Translations under genes and position numbers: made by a program
The notes under the pieces: generated by a model
The model's database searches: none
What the model was told of the DNA's origin: nothing
Seen by the model: only the letters and a program-made list of their open reading frames with translations
Origin: Hermodice carunculata
Taxonomy: Eukaryota > Annelida > Polychaeta > Eunicida > Amphinomidae
Assembly (NCBI GenBank): GCA_964020975.1
Contig: OZ026615.1
Span: forward strand, 81,282,962 to 81,346,961
Reading direction: 5' to 3'
Length of the DNA: 64,000 bases
Shown here: in pieces, positions 11,849-21,800 of the stretch
Numbering within the stretch: the first letter of the stretch is position 1
How the letters are laid out: every line of letters begins with the position of its first letter

Positions 11849-13205
11849 TTAAAAAGAACAACAACAAAAAAAAAAAAAAGGTTTAATTTGAAAATTGTCC
11901 AGAGGAAGAATACTTCTCCATTTAACCAAACTTAATTGACAGTGTCCAGGACTTCCAGGGCCAAGGTAATCATGTTCTGAAGCAGATGAATTATCCACAT
12001 CAGAGTCTTCATCAAGTTCAACATGTGCAATGTTTAGAAGACGTGCAGATTCAATGTTTGCATGGTGCTCATCTGCATCATCTGCCTCAGCCACAGCAAA
12101 CCCTTCAAATGGGTAAAGGTTGTCGTCATCATCATGAGCGCCAAACAAGCGGTCCTCGCTGCCATCCAACACACCACTGATCCCACATTTCTTGAAAGAT
12201 TTTTCAATAATGTTGGGACTTATAGTTTTGCCAGGCCTGTTTGATCCAGGAAAGAAAGACTGTCATTGATGGAGGTCGCCTATTATGGTGGTACCTCTCT
12301 TGAGAGACATCTCTAATGAGAGACTGCAAATCTTTTTAACACCGCTCTCTCAGAACACTGCGGTATCTTTTCCATGTTGTTGTACCTCTAATGAAAGACC
12401 ACCTCTTTTGAGAGACCACATTTTGACCTGCCATAGGGGTGGTCTCTCAAAAGAGGTACTACTGTACCTTGTTTGGTGAAGCTATGCTCGCCAGCAAAGA
12501 GCCATTCATCACATTGTTCCTGAATCTTTGCTTTAAAAGGTTTGTTGCAGCTGACATCGGCTGGCTGTAGCTTCCCAGTACAGTCAGCAGGAACATGCAG
12601 AATATCGGAATTGAATTCCTGATGCACCAGAGATTTGGTATCTTTTAAGGTATGACTGGTTAAAGTGTCCCAAACTAACAGGTGCCTTTGACAGTTATTT
12701 CGCCCCCAAATGCGATTTAACCAGAGTCTGGTTATTTCTGCATTGGACCAGCTCCGACCAGTTCCACACATGTGAACAACAAGGCCTGAAGGAATATCCT
12801 TCTTGGGGGGGGGGGGGGGGGCGGAGGGCGAACACCACGTAGCAACACCATAGGAGGCAATTTAATTCCACCAGAAAGGCCACCAAGAATATTGGTGTAC
12901 CTCACCTTCTCCCTGCCTGTTGATGTGACTGATACAGTGTTAGTGCCCTTCGTTTACAAGGTACTTGTCCCAGGCATTTCTAACCAAGTCGGGGTGTCAT
13001 CCATATTACCAATACAACATTATGGATAATTTCTGTTGACTGGAAGGTTAATGGCATTTGCCAGGAACCTGTCTACTTTGGCACTGATTATGTTCTCATG
13101 CTGTTGAGCAACATGAGTTGCTCTTCTGAAATTAAAGTTGTGCCTTTTCTTAAATCTGCGGAACCAGCCACTAGTACCTTTGAAGCTTCTACTGCCTTAA
13201 ACTTT
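11849..13205 (-). pseudogene. Broken pogo/Tigger-type transposase
   Basis: The minus strand encodes pieces of a pogo-superfamily transposase with a CENP-B-type helix-turn-helix and a DDE_1 catalytic domain. GWFRRFKKRHNFNFRRATH (about 13.17-13.11 kb) is the second DNA-binding helix-turn-helix. IGNMDDTPTWLEMPG (about 13.0 kb) carries the first catalytic aspartate. LLVWDTLTSH (about 12.66 kb) carries the second, and LHVPADCTGKLQPADVSCNKPFKAKI (about 12.6-12.53 kb) holds the third. The acidic tail GVLDGSEDRLFGAHDDDDNLYPFEG (12.17-12.1 kb) is typical of Tigger C-termini. Several frame changes and stops separate these pieces, including a frameshift close to SFKKCGISG near 12.2 kb, and a MITE splits the gene at 12286-12464. 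It is clearly inactive. Terminal inverted repeats of the host element were not located. Confidence 0.85.
12286..12464. mobile_element. 179-bp pogo-like MITE inserted in the Tigger transposase
   Basis: One end reads TGGTGGTACCTCTCTTGAGA. The reverse complement of the other end reads CAGTAGTACCTCTTTTGAGA. Both are flanked by TA (12284-12285 and 12465-12466), the target duplication of the Tc1/mariner-pogo group. The insertion interrupts the transposase frame right after the FTKQG codons. The interior repeats the terminal motif (CCACCTCTTTTGAGAGACC). Confidence 0.8.
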
Positions 13206-13475
13206 ATGTGGGCGAAGTGTTTGTTCTTTCATTCTCTTTCTCATTACCCTTACCCCCTTATTCCTTCTTTCTTCAAACCACAATAGTACGTGTCGGACGT
13301 CTTCTCCGCTGTTGAAAACTACAGAAACGACAAATTTGTCATGCGGATTGTTAGAGTCCAATTTATAAGATAATTTTTGACCCAGTTCGGCTGTCCAAAA
13401 TTTAGAATATATGTGGTAACCATGAATACAACTGCAGAAAGAATATGACCTACATTTGTCCTCGGCCGCAGCCAT
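13197..13475 (-). CDS. HIRAN-like domain ORF upstream of the Tigger transposase
   Basis: The frame starts at a methionine (MAAAEDKCRSYSFCSCIHGY) at 13475 and contains GYHIYSKFWTAELGQKL followed by SNNPHDKFVVSVVF. That is the pattern of HIRAN-like domains (GYHVYK-IW-P-VGE-L-C-RE-GNP-D-YAVAV), which bind DNA 3' ends in HLTF/Rad5. Similar short modules are common in transposon-associated proteins of cnidarians and other invertebrates (recalled). The usual ending VGHLPRKIS is degraded here. It lies just upstream of the transposase helix-turn-helix and on the same strand, so it may be its N-terminal fusion partner or a separate remnant. The first 21 codons of the longer open frame look like upstream non-coding sequence. 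Confidence 0.55.
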   Translation of the reverse strand: MAAAEDKCRSYSFCSCIHGYHIYSKFWTAELGQKLSYKLDSNNPHDKFVVSVVFNSGEDVRHVLLWFEERRNKGVRVMRKRMKEQTLRPHKV

Positions 13476-13559
13476 TTTGGAGGCAGCAAAAAACGCATGC
13501 GCAAAAAAAATGGAAGTGGGCAAACAGCGCACTAGCAAGACCTATGGACTGTAATTGCA

Positions 13560-14368
13560 GGCCGTGTTGCTTGAACTTGACTTTGATCAACTCGAAACAC
13601 TTGCATGCCCAAATTAACGTGCACCTCCATGCTTTGAATTCATGCACTGTATGTCTATTAGGATGAATACAGTATAATGTCACTCAAGTTCATAACCTTT
13701 TCACTGCCTGGTAAACTTCAAAGTCTGATAGAGGTTTCTGTTTTCTTCCACTTACACCTGATTCCTTAAAATCGACTGGCTTTTGTGCCTTTACATGTTG
13801 TGACAGTCTTTCTATGCCCTCTTCTGCCATGTTGTTTATCCAGCTCTGGTGTACTGTCCTGGAGGAATTAAGACTTCACTGATGAAACTTTTCTGTTGAT
13901 TCACACAATAATGAAAGTTATGATCTACAGAGTCTCTGAGTATTCCCATACTCTATAGTCCATTTTGGGTTTTGACCTTGCACTCTTTGCAGATGAAAAA
14001 AAGTAGTCATAAAAGTCCACTTGTACAGCTGTATCTCTGCAGGTTGGCTGTGTGACCTTGACAATACACATAACAAAGATGACTTCTTATCTGCCAGTCA
14101 TTACTAGAACAAATATAATAATTGTTATACACTTATTGACACATCATTCTTCTTACCATTATGCACTAGAACAATAATGTATATGTAACGTTGTTTGTTT
14201 CTGCTCATCAAACTTTTATTGATATGTTAGTACTTGCCACAGATAATTACCTCATGTAAGCAGTGATGCATTAGCAATTACGGCTACATTCCTGCAAAAT
14301 ATATTTTCATATTACCAGTGAATGGTTTGCTTTAGTTGTTATTTTACTTGTACAGTGGTCTCTGTCAT
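13560..14368. other. No gene seen
   Basis: AT-rich sequence with no recognisable protein or RNA feature. It may include the untranscribed end of the Tigger element. Confidence 0.5.
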
Positions 14369-14370
14369 CA

Positions 14371-14660
14371 GTGGCGTATTCATAAAACCTAACCAAGTTC
14401 AAAATTCAACCAAGTTAAAAATTGAACTGTAACTAGGGTAACACTTGACACACTTTTCTTCTCATTCTTCTTTGACATGTATGTCCATTTTGAATAAACT
14501 CATAATAAAAGTCTTGAACACTTTTATACTAAACTCATTAGCATCTTTATTAGAAGAATGTGCATGATTAACAATATTTTCTATGCACAAAATGCAAAAT
14601 GAGTGTTATCCTTGTTACAGTTCAATTTTTGAACTTAGTTTGTTTTATGAGTATGGCCAC
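14371..14660. mobile_element. MITE with long (~60-75 bp) terminal inverted repeats
   Basis: The left arm starts GTGGCGTATTCATAAAAC. The reverse complement of the right arm starts GTGGCCATACTCATAAAAC. Both contain AAAAATTGAACTGTAAC and a GG-TAACACT run. The left arm has a small internal duplication (AACCAAGTT-AAAATT twice). The interior is non-coding. Confidence 0.75.
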
Positions 14661-14839
14661 AGAACTTACCCCAAGAAAACATCCAAAATTGCTCTTTCAT
14701 TTCGTAGACAGCAATATGGAAATTGTATGTAGTGTGTTCTACTGCAAAGTCTCAAAAAAAAAAAAGAAATGCAGAATCGAGGAAAAAAAGATTGTGGGCG
14801 CCAAGGGTAATCCATTCTCTGAATGCTATTTGTTTGTGT

Positions 14840-15060
14840 GTTGTCACTTTTTTCGACTTATTCTCCTGAACTGTTACTCAACTTAAGCTGAAACTTGGTG
14901 GATATGTTCTTGTGAAAGGGTCAACAAAGTTGTTAACTAGGTGGGCCTGCTGTGGATTCCTCATTTTTAATGATTGTTTCAATTAGGGTACTGACCGGTA
15001 AATGCACCTTTCCTATTGATTATTATGCACTAAGTCAATTCTAATGCTCAGTATCATGTC
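14840..15060 (+). repeat. Fragment of the long hairpin-ended repeat family
   Basis: It shares long runs (TTAAGCTGAAACTTGGTGGA and the following 'GTTGTTAACTAGGTGG...GGATTCCT') with the fuller copy at 25578-27378, in the same orientation. Confidence 0.75.
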
Positions 15061-15209
15061 TTTCTCCCCCAGGTAGCAATGTTCTTTTTGAAGTTCTCTT
15101 CAAATATTTTTCAATTTCTCAGCTTCTGTAAAATATATATTTTTAATGAATTTTTCTTCTGGCAAATCTTAGAAATACTTCTAAATGTCATACATGTATG
15201 CACTCAGCT

Positions 15210-15304
15210 AAAGGTCAAAAGAGGTCTGTTCAGTTGCAACTCTGGTTTTGTGAACAAGCTTAGGCTAGCTGAGCACGGGCTGTTCACACAGTCCTCTAGT
15301 TTCA
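15210..15304 (+). repeat. 3' terminus of the long hairpin-ended repeat
   Basis: Contains AGCTGAGCACGGGCTGTTCA and the terminal hairpin at 15277-15294 (GGGCTGT-TCAC-ACAGTCC), which is the same end as at 27352-27369. It ends only about 34 bases before the dynein exon at 15339, so part of the splice acceptor region lies next to repeat-derived sequence. Confidence 0.75.
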
Positions 15305-15338
15305 TATATGTACCAACAGTCTCACATGTATACCACAG

Positions 15339-15495
15339 ATGCCAGAGCAACTTAGCCAAAGACGTTCTTGACACTATCATGAGCATTCAGCCTAAGGACA
15401 GTGGAGGTGGTGGTGGAGAGACCAGAGAAACTGTAGTTTATAAACTGGCAGATGACATGTTGGAAAAGTTGCCACCTGACTATGCACCTCATGAG
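15339..15495 (+). CDS. DNAH8: Axonemal dynein heavy chain, C-terminal region exon (fourth from last)
   Basis: Outer-arm axonemal dynein heavy chains are the motor subunits that power ciliary and flagellar beating. This exon translates as [20 protein letters not shown], then a glycine run, [20 protein letters not shown] and DYAPHE. It matches the region of the DNAH5/DNAH8 C-terminal domain where vertebrate proteins read YQSNTA...IQPKESGG...PHE. It begins after the acceptor TACCACAG at 15338 and ends at GAG (15495), where the intron starts with GC rather than GT. The first base completes a codon begun in an exon not visible in this window. The glycine-rich stretch is longer than I recall in vertebrates. 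Identity to this dynein group is secure. The choice of DNAH8 over DNAH5 rests on the later exons. Confidence 0.9.
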
Positions 15496-15501
15496 GCAAG
15501 T
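15496..15501 (+). promoter_or_regulatory. Non-canonical GC splice donor (GAG|GCAAGT)
   Basis: The dynein frame requires a splice directly after GAG at 15495 to join GTGAGGGATCG at 15786 in phase 0. The donor is GCAAGT, the consensus of GC-AG introns, and the acceptor is ATATTAG ending at 15785. No GT near the exon end preserves the conserved PHE-V-R sequence. Confidence 0.85.
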
Positions 15502-15785
15502 TGAATTCTATGCTGAACAGGCTGTTGTTAATGATTTCAAATGAGAATGCAAGTCACTCAGTTCATTCTGCAGTGCTTTGTACCACTTGGTAGAACTTTT
15601 GACAGCAACTATTCATACACAGCTAGAAGATACATGTAGCTGTAATAGCCAATAACAAAAATCATTGTCGTCCCTATGAAATCAGTATGAATCTGCATTC
15701 CCTTATGTACATGTAACATAAAATCAGGTCAATTCATCATGCTGAATGGAGCAAAATTTTGCTTACCTCAACTATTTGATATTAG

Positions 15786-15938
15786 GTGAGGGATCGTCTG
15801 CGGAAAATGGGAATATTGCAGCCACTGAATATATTCCTTCGTCAGGAAATTGACAGAATGCAGAAAGTGATCTCTGTTGTACGCATCACTTTGACAGATT
15901 TGAAGCTGGCCATAGACGGAACCATCATTATGAGTGAG
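15786..15938 (+). CDS. DNAH8: Axonemal dynein heavy chain exon (third from last)
   Basis: The exon encodes [20 protein letters not shown] followed by [20 protein letters not shown] and [11 protein letters not shown], exactly 51 codons in phase 0 at both ends. The [10 protein letters not shown] and [11 protein letters not shown] blocks are hallmarks of the dynein heavy chain C-terminal region downstream of the AAA ring. The acceptor is AG at 15784-15785 and the donor is GAG|GTAATG at 15938. The following intron is about 7.9 kb and is filled with DIRS elements. Confidence 0.93.
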
Positions 15939-16024
15939 GTAATGTTTATTACAATGATAAAATACTCAGTTGTTAAAGGGTTTGAAAGTGGAATATCATT
16001 CATCCAAATGTTAAAATCCCATTT

Positions 16025-16435
16025 TAGCTCACCTGACTAATATTAAAGTCAACTGAGCATATATGTCTATCTGTCCATTCACAAACACCTTTTCAATTTC
16101 TCATAGAGTGTAGGCCAAATCCTCTTCCTACATGGTAGGGATATACATGTATCTTGGTTGGTTCTCTAGCAAGTTTTTTTTGAATGGCTGTGCACCAGTC
16201 TTCTTATATTTTCAGCTCAGTTTACTAGTCTGTCACCTGAGCTTCTGTGATTGTCTGCCATCAATCTGTCCACAAGTATGTTTTTGACTTCTCCAAAATC
16301 ATAAGCCAGTTCCTCTTCAAACTTGGTGCTGATGTCTTGAATGGGTGTCTTTCAGGTGTCTTCAAATGGTCATGCTCCATTGCTTTTTGTATTTTTAATG
16401 ATTTTTGGCTTAGCTGATTCGTCAGTAACTGTATT
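16025..16435 (+). repeat. Degraded 5' part of the long hairpin-ended repeat
   Basis: It starts TTTAGCTCACCTGACTAATA, a diverged form of the family's 5' end TTAGCTCAGCTGACTTGTCA, and contains the same 'cttctccaaaa...ccag...cttcaaacttggt' and 'caaatggtcatgctcca' blocks. Confidence 0.65.
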
Positions 16436-16600
16436 AAGGGCACATTACAACAGCATAGGTCACTTTAGCTGGTGTTCTTTAGGTGCTTTGTCAGAGCTCT
16501 CATAAATTTTCTGTGGGTCCAGTACCAATCCATGCTGCTACAGAGACTGCCGCCTAGGCCCTGTGGCATGGCACAGCCCGCTTGGCAGTTGTAATATGTA
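16436..16600 (+). mobile_element. DIRS family 1 left-terminal-repeat fragment
   Basis: It begins GGGCACATTACAACAGCATA and continues with 'ggtcacttt...ctggt' and 'gtgggtccagtaccaatccatgctgct', matching the left inverted terminal repeats at 16738, 32993, 38317 and 47745. It is cut off where a MITE-like sequence begins. Confidence 0.7.
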
Positions 16601-16736
16601 CAACAGTCCCCCTCTTAGAACGTCCCTCTCACCAGAGGCCACCCCTCTTGAAAGACCAGCATTCTTGTGCAGACGGTATGGTATTTCCATTATATTCTTC
16701 CCCTCAAGAGAGGCCACCCTCTTATAAGGCCACTAT
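16601..16736. mobile_element. MITE-like insertion, related to the 12286-12464 element
   Basis: The ends contain CAGTCCCCCTCTTAGAACG and, on the other strand, TAGTGGCCTTATAAGAGGG. The interior has CCACCCCTCTTGAAAGACC and CCCCTCAAGAGAGGCCACC, the same CTCTTGAGAGACC theme as the pogo-like MITE. It sits between two DIRS left ends and is flanked by TA. Assigned by similarity only. Confidence 0.55.
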
Positions 16737-16737
16737 T

Positions 16738-18400
16738 AAGGACACATTACGACACCATAGGTCACTGAAGCTGCTCTCCATGCACTTAGGTCCTGTGCCA
16801 GAGCTGCCATAAACTTTCCCTGGGTCCAGTCCTGATCCATTCTGCTGCATCTAGGCCCTGTGGCATGACACAGCACCCATGACAGCACTAATGTGTACTA
16901 GTGAGCATGGGCATACCAGTTTCCTACTCTGGCGTCCATGTATGGTGGATGCGTTTTGTTGGAAGCTCCCACTTTTCTCATACCTTTTCGGTAACTTTGT
17001 GGCTTCTTCATTCATAGTGAGATAGTTGATAGGTTCCCGGGAACTCATCCTATCTCTGACTTAGTTTGTCCAGGGTTTGTTTTGTGGAGGATAGATCCAT
17101 GCACTTGGATGTCGAGTTGGATGTCCATTTGGACGCCAACCATCACAGGATGGCCTGTTTGGATGAACATCCTGCATGCGTAGGAGTGGTGTTTTCTGCT
17201 CTGAAGAGAATCCATGCAATGTTTGTTTGTGATGGACTCCCAATCAGTGGCAGAAAGTCTGTCTTGCTGACATGAAGTCGGCTAGATGAAGGTTCCAATG
17301 TGTGGAGGTATGTTGTAAGCAAGAGGACAGTGTGCCTCTTGAAGGGACCTTGATGGCATGCGTCTCAGCATGTGCAGATGTAGCCATTCAGGCACCTGGC
17401 AGCTTGCCCAGGCATCAGCATCGTCATATACAAGCTGATCCTCGAATCGAGGCACCCACTGGTGGGGTGACCAGTGTGAACGAGCAGGTTCATGCTGGTT
17501 CTCGATTCGAGGATCCGCTGCAAATGGAGGCCCCTAAGGGTAAGATGCTGTTCACTGACACTAAGTGGACTGTGGTTGAGAGGCTCTGTTCACGGGTTCC
17601 CTTCACAGTCACTTCTGATCAAGTGAGCAGGTCTGTTGGCAAAGGCCCCTCTCATCCTGTCTGCCCTACTACGTGTAACGCATTGGTAGTTCGGTGAAAG
17701 GATGGTACCTTAGTGATCACAATGGCTGTGAACACTAAGGTGGGAAGGAAGTGAGAAGTGACTACAGGTGGAGCACGATTGACATCATCATCACTCCCTC
17801 TAGCAGCTGCTCCTCCAGGCTTACCTTGCTACACCCCACCGGGTCAAGATTCAGCTGTACAGGCGGAGGTGACTGCCCAGGTGATAATGGGCAAGGTGGA
17901 GGTGTTGTTTGCCGCTATTGGTGAAGGGCTAGACAGGTTGGAGTGTAAGGCTTTCTCTTGGAAACCTGTGATCATTCCTCCTGCCCCCACCCACTCAGAG
18001 TTGCCTGGCCCGTCTTGCGAAAGTGGGGCCCAAGTCTTCTGCCGAGGGGGCTACACTAAAACCTACATATATGTAAGGTTACAGGCTAGTTCAGTTAGGG
18101 TGGTGGCCCCCACTGTGCCCTCCATGGTGGCTGTACCCATTTGCAGGCCTCTTGGAGGCCAGGAGGCAGACTGTAAGATAGTTCACAGTGGTGAGGACTT
18201 GGCCATTACGGTTACTGGGGGGGGGGGAAGGATCGGCCTCGTGGCCGGTTTCTCCCCTGCCTTCCTCCCCAGGTCACAACCGTTCATGCTTCTGCCATGG
18301 GACGAAGAAGAAGAAGAAGAGGAAGAGGGTTCATCTGCACCTCTCTTCTCTGGAAGGGAAGGTATGTTGCCAGAGAGGTCGCTCGGGCCTTTTTTTATCT
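16738..18400 (+). mobile_element. DIRS family 1, copy A1 (left end plus gag-like part)
   Basis: The left inverted terminal repeat (AAGGACACATTACGACACCA) is followed by the family's gag-like region, including the conserved blocks around '[20 protein letters not shown]' and an acidic run. The copy is a fragment in the dynein intron. It ends where a TA microsatellite begins, and the same gag segment is repeated in copy A2. Several breaks. Confidence 0.75.
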
Positions 18401-18403
18401 GTA

Positions 18404-18443
18404 CATATATATATATATATATGTATGTATATATATATGTATG

Positions 18444-18529
<86 letters not shown>
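18404..18529. repeat. (TA)n microsatellite
   Basis: About 125 bases of nearly pure alternating TA with a few TG interruptions. Open frames across it, rich in Tyr and Ile, are artefacts. Confidence 0.95.
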
Positions 18530-18533
<4 letters not shown>

Positions 18534-18872
18534 CTGTGTGTGCATATTAGATGGTCTTACATTATATGTTTTATGTATATACATATTGACTTTTATTGTC
18601 ACTTACTTTGGGCCCATAAGTGCATATATTGTTCATTTAGCTTACACCAGAAACTCCCCCTGGAATGATTTGAGTTTTTCTGCAGCAGAAGGCAGCGTTC
18701 TGTGGCGATAGGCAGTAAAGCCGCCAACCACTGCCTATTCCTGTTGAGACTCCACAACAGGTGGGAATGTGTCGAAGACGCCAACTACTGCTGTACGCCG
18801 TCATCCACCGCCTGTCTCCGCCATTCCACGCCCACCATCGCCAAAGTGTAGAAACTCCACCGAAAATATCTC
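18530..18872. other. Non-DIRS spacer between two DIRS pieces
   Basis: The sequence between the TA repeat and the second gag segment matches no other DIRS copy here. It contains a short CGCC-rich stretch (18780-18845). The origin is not recognised. Confidence 0.45.
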
Positions 18873-21800
18873 GTGTTTGCTGCTGCCTGCGAATGGCTGG
18901 ACAGATTAGAATGTAAGGTTACCTCTGGGGAACCTACATGTACTAGCACTCCTCCTTCCCCTGCCCACTTGGAGTTGCCTGGCCCCTCTTGCGAGAATGG
19001 GGCAGTGTCTTCTGCTGAATTGGCTGCGCCAAAGCCTAAGGTAGCTAGTGTGGTTAGAGGGATGGCCCCCACTGCGTCCTCTGTGCTGGCCACCCACATT
19101 TCTGGGCCCTTGGGGGCCAGGAGGTGGATCATAAGATTGTTCTCGGAGGGGAGGACTTGGCCATTACAGTCACTTTTGGGGGAGGTGAGGAATCGGCCTC
19201 AAGGCTGGTTTCTCTACTGCCTCCCTCCCCTGGTTGCGAGTGTTTGTGCTTACTCCACGGGAGGGAGAAGAAGAAGAGGGGGAGGAGGAAGAGGTTTCCT
19301 CAGCACCTCTCTTCTTCTTGTTCTTCAGAAGGGAACATACGTTTCCAGAGCCGTCGCTCCAGCCTTTCGCCAACTGGGAAGAGATAATTGTCTTCCTCAG
19401 TGGATCCCATTCCGGAGGGTGGTACAGCGCCGAATGGATTGGCTGTCCGAGTTCCTAGTCCCACCTAGGGAGTCAATCACCCCGCAATGCAGATTGATCA
19501 GGTAGTCGATCTTCCTAACGTTGGGGAGGTCGGCTTCGCGATGACCTATGCTGACGTGGTGGTGGGCTGGGGCGCTTCGTCACTTTAAGCTTACACCCGT
19601 GGAGGCTAAGGGTCTCATGTCTTTGGTGGTAATGGGCCGATGCAAGAGGTTGCTGCAAGTGTCGCTTCCCCAGCCCCTAGGCCTATAAGCCTAATGTGTG
19701 CTGGGAGGCTGCTGTTGCCTCCTCCAGCTGGGGAGTGTCTGTTGGGCATCTTGCTCAGGGAGACTCTTCATGCCTGGGAGGAGTTGCAGTCTCAGTGTGG
19801 TGCTGAGGCTGTGGCGCCAGCTTCTGAGGCTCCAGCAGTGTTGGGACCTGTTTTGGACACTAAGGAGAAGACTGATGAGGAGGAATTCGAGGATTTGCTT
19901 CTAGGATCAGGGGAAGATCTGGAGGATTGTCCTGCGGCCCAGGACATTCTGGACCTTGACTGCTTGGACTTCCCAAGTGTGGATTCCAAGGCAGGAGAGG
20001 GGAGAGCTCATTTCTCCCAGCTGGCGGCAGCGGAGCAGAAGGAGGTCGAGTCTTAGTCGCTTCTGGCGGCTGCTCAGCGGGTGAAAGTTCTTCAGTTGAT
20101 GGCTTCAGCCGAGGAGGTGAAAGATGGGGTTGACTGGTCTCACTCTTAGGGCCAATGTGGTGTTTATGCAGGAAACCGCCCAGGGATGTGGTCTCACGGC
20201 CCACATCGGTGAAGCCTAGGGCAGTGCCGATGTCGGTCGAGGGAGTGGAGTCATTTCGCAAGTTCGAGCTGCGTTTCTCCACCTTCACGGCCAGGAAGTT
20301 CTCCAAATTTTCTGCAGAACTTACTGGGTCTAGCGACACGCCAGAAGCAAGAGCCTCCAGGGATGGGACAGCCTAGCCCCCGAATATTTGCTGGCAAAGC
20401 TTAAGTCCAGGCTGGAGTTCTACCAAACGAGTCATTCTGTTTACAACTTTGCTCCTATGACGGTTGACACTCCCTTACAGGACCACACCATCAAGAAGTT
20501 AGTAACCCTGCCCTTCTCTGGAGGATTATGACCATAGTGGGATCCTTCCTGGACTGTTTGGTCACGCCTTTGGGAGGAGGCATGTGATGACTCTGCGGCA
20601 TAAGCCTCAACCAGTGTTTTGGTGGATACCCTGCTGGGACTCAAACAGTCTCGAGGCCATGCCATAGGTCATATGCTCAGTGGAACCATTACACTTGACA
20701 TGAATGTGAAGTTAGTGCAACATAATGCACTCCTCTTGGCAGTCAACCTACACGTCTGCAGGCCCACAGGTCTTTGATCCCTCTCCACCTTCTTGGCTAC
20801 TTCGCTGGAGTTTGCTGAGGGCAATCCTCCACTTTCAAGAGTTCCTTCTCATTTCTGCTTTGCGCAGAGATGAAACTGGAGCTCTTGGGTGAGGCCATGC
20901 AAAAGCTTGTGGACAAACAGGCTATCAATCCAGTGTTCGATGTTGCGTCCCCAGGCTTTTCCAATTTTCCTTTTTTGGTGGCAAAAAGGGACGACAGGCA
21001 TAGACCAGTGATTGATTTGTCACGTCCTAACACTTATCTTCTAGTGCAGCACAAGATGGAGACTCCAGCCGCCATTATGGCGGCCAGTAACAGGGCAATT
21101 GGGCAACCTTGATAGACCTGAAAGATGCCTATTTTTACATTTCAGTTTTCAGTTGCCCCAGGCTCTTGGAAACTTCTGCACTTTATGGTTGACAGAAGTT
21201 TTTTTCAGCTCCCTGCTCTCCTGTTCGGGCTGGTGCCAGCACTGCTCATCTTCAATCAGGTCATGAGTGAAGTAGCAGCTTTTGTGCAGTGGCAAGGGAT
21301 TCAGTAACACATCTATATGGTCGATTGGCTCCTGTGGTCTCAGGACCATGGCCTACTTCTCTAGAACATGCAGTTCTTGTTGAATCTGTGTGTCAATTTA
21401 GGCTGCATTATGAATCTCCTGAAGTCCAGCCTGAATCCACAAGGAGTTCATTTTTCGAGAGATTCAATTTCAATCCCTTTCATCTGTCTCCCCTCAGAGG
21501 ACAGGTGGAGGCAGCTTGTCTCCCTCTTGAACAGGTTCAGGAGGGCATCAGCCACATCGACGCATCAGTGGATGCGTCTGAGCGGGACCCTAATGTCCAT
21601 GGACTCTTGGGTTCCCCTGGGGAGGCTTCATCATCAGCCTGTCCAACTAAGTTTGCGGGATCAGTGGGATCAACAGAGCAGCCTCTTGTCCCAGCCTGTC
21701 TCAATTCAGCCATTCAATCGGCTGATTCTGAGCTGGTGGTCCTGTTGTGCAAACATGATGCTGGGGCAATCCCTGGTGCCGTTCAACGCCAAGGTGACCC

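Noticed and set aside
15079-15338. Upstream part of a 141-codon open frame as a separate gene start
   Set aside because: Only the portion from 15339 matches dynein. The upstream part is intron and repeat sequence that happens to stay open.
18183-18602. Antisense open frame rich in Tyr and Ile
   Set aside because: A product of the (TA)n repeat.
17758-18711. 317-codon open frame as a host gene
   Set aside because: It is DIRS gag-like sequence running into a TA microsatellite.
19860-20339. 159-codon antisense frame with a proline-rich sequence
   Set aside because: A shadow of the DIRS gag-like region on the opposite strand.
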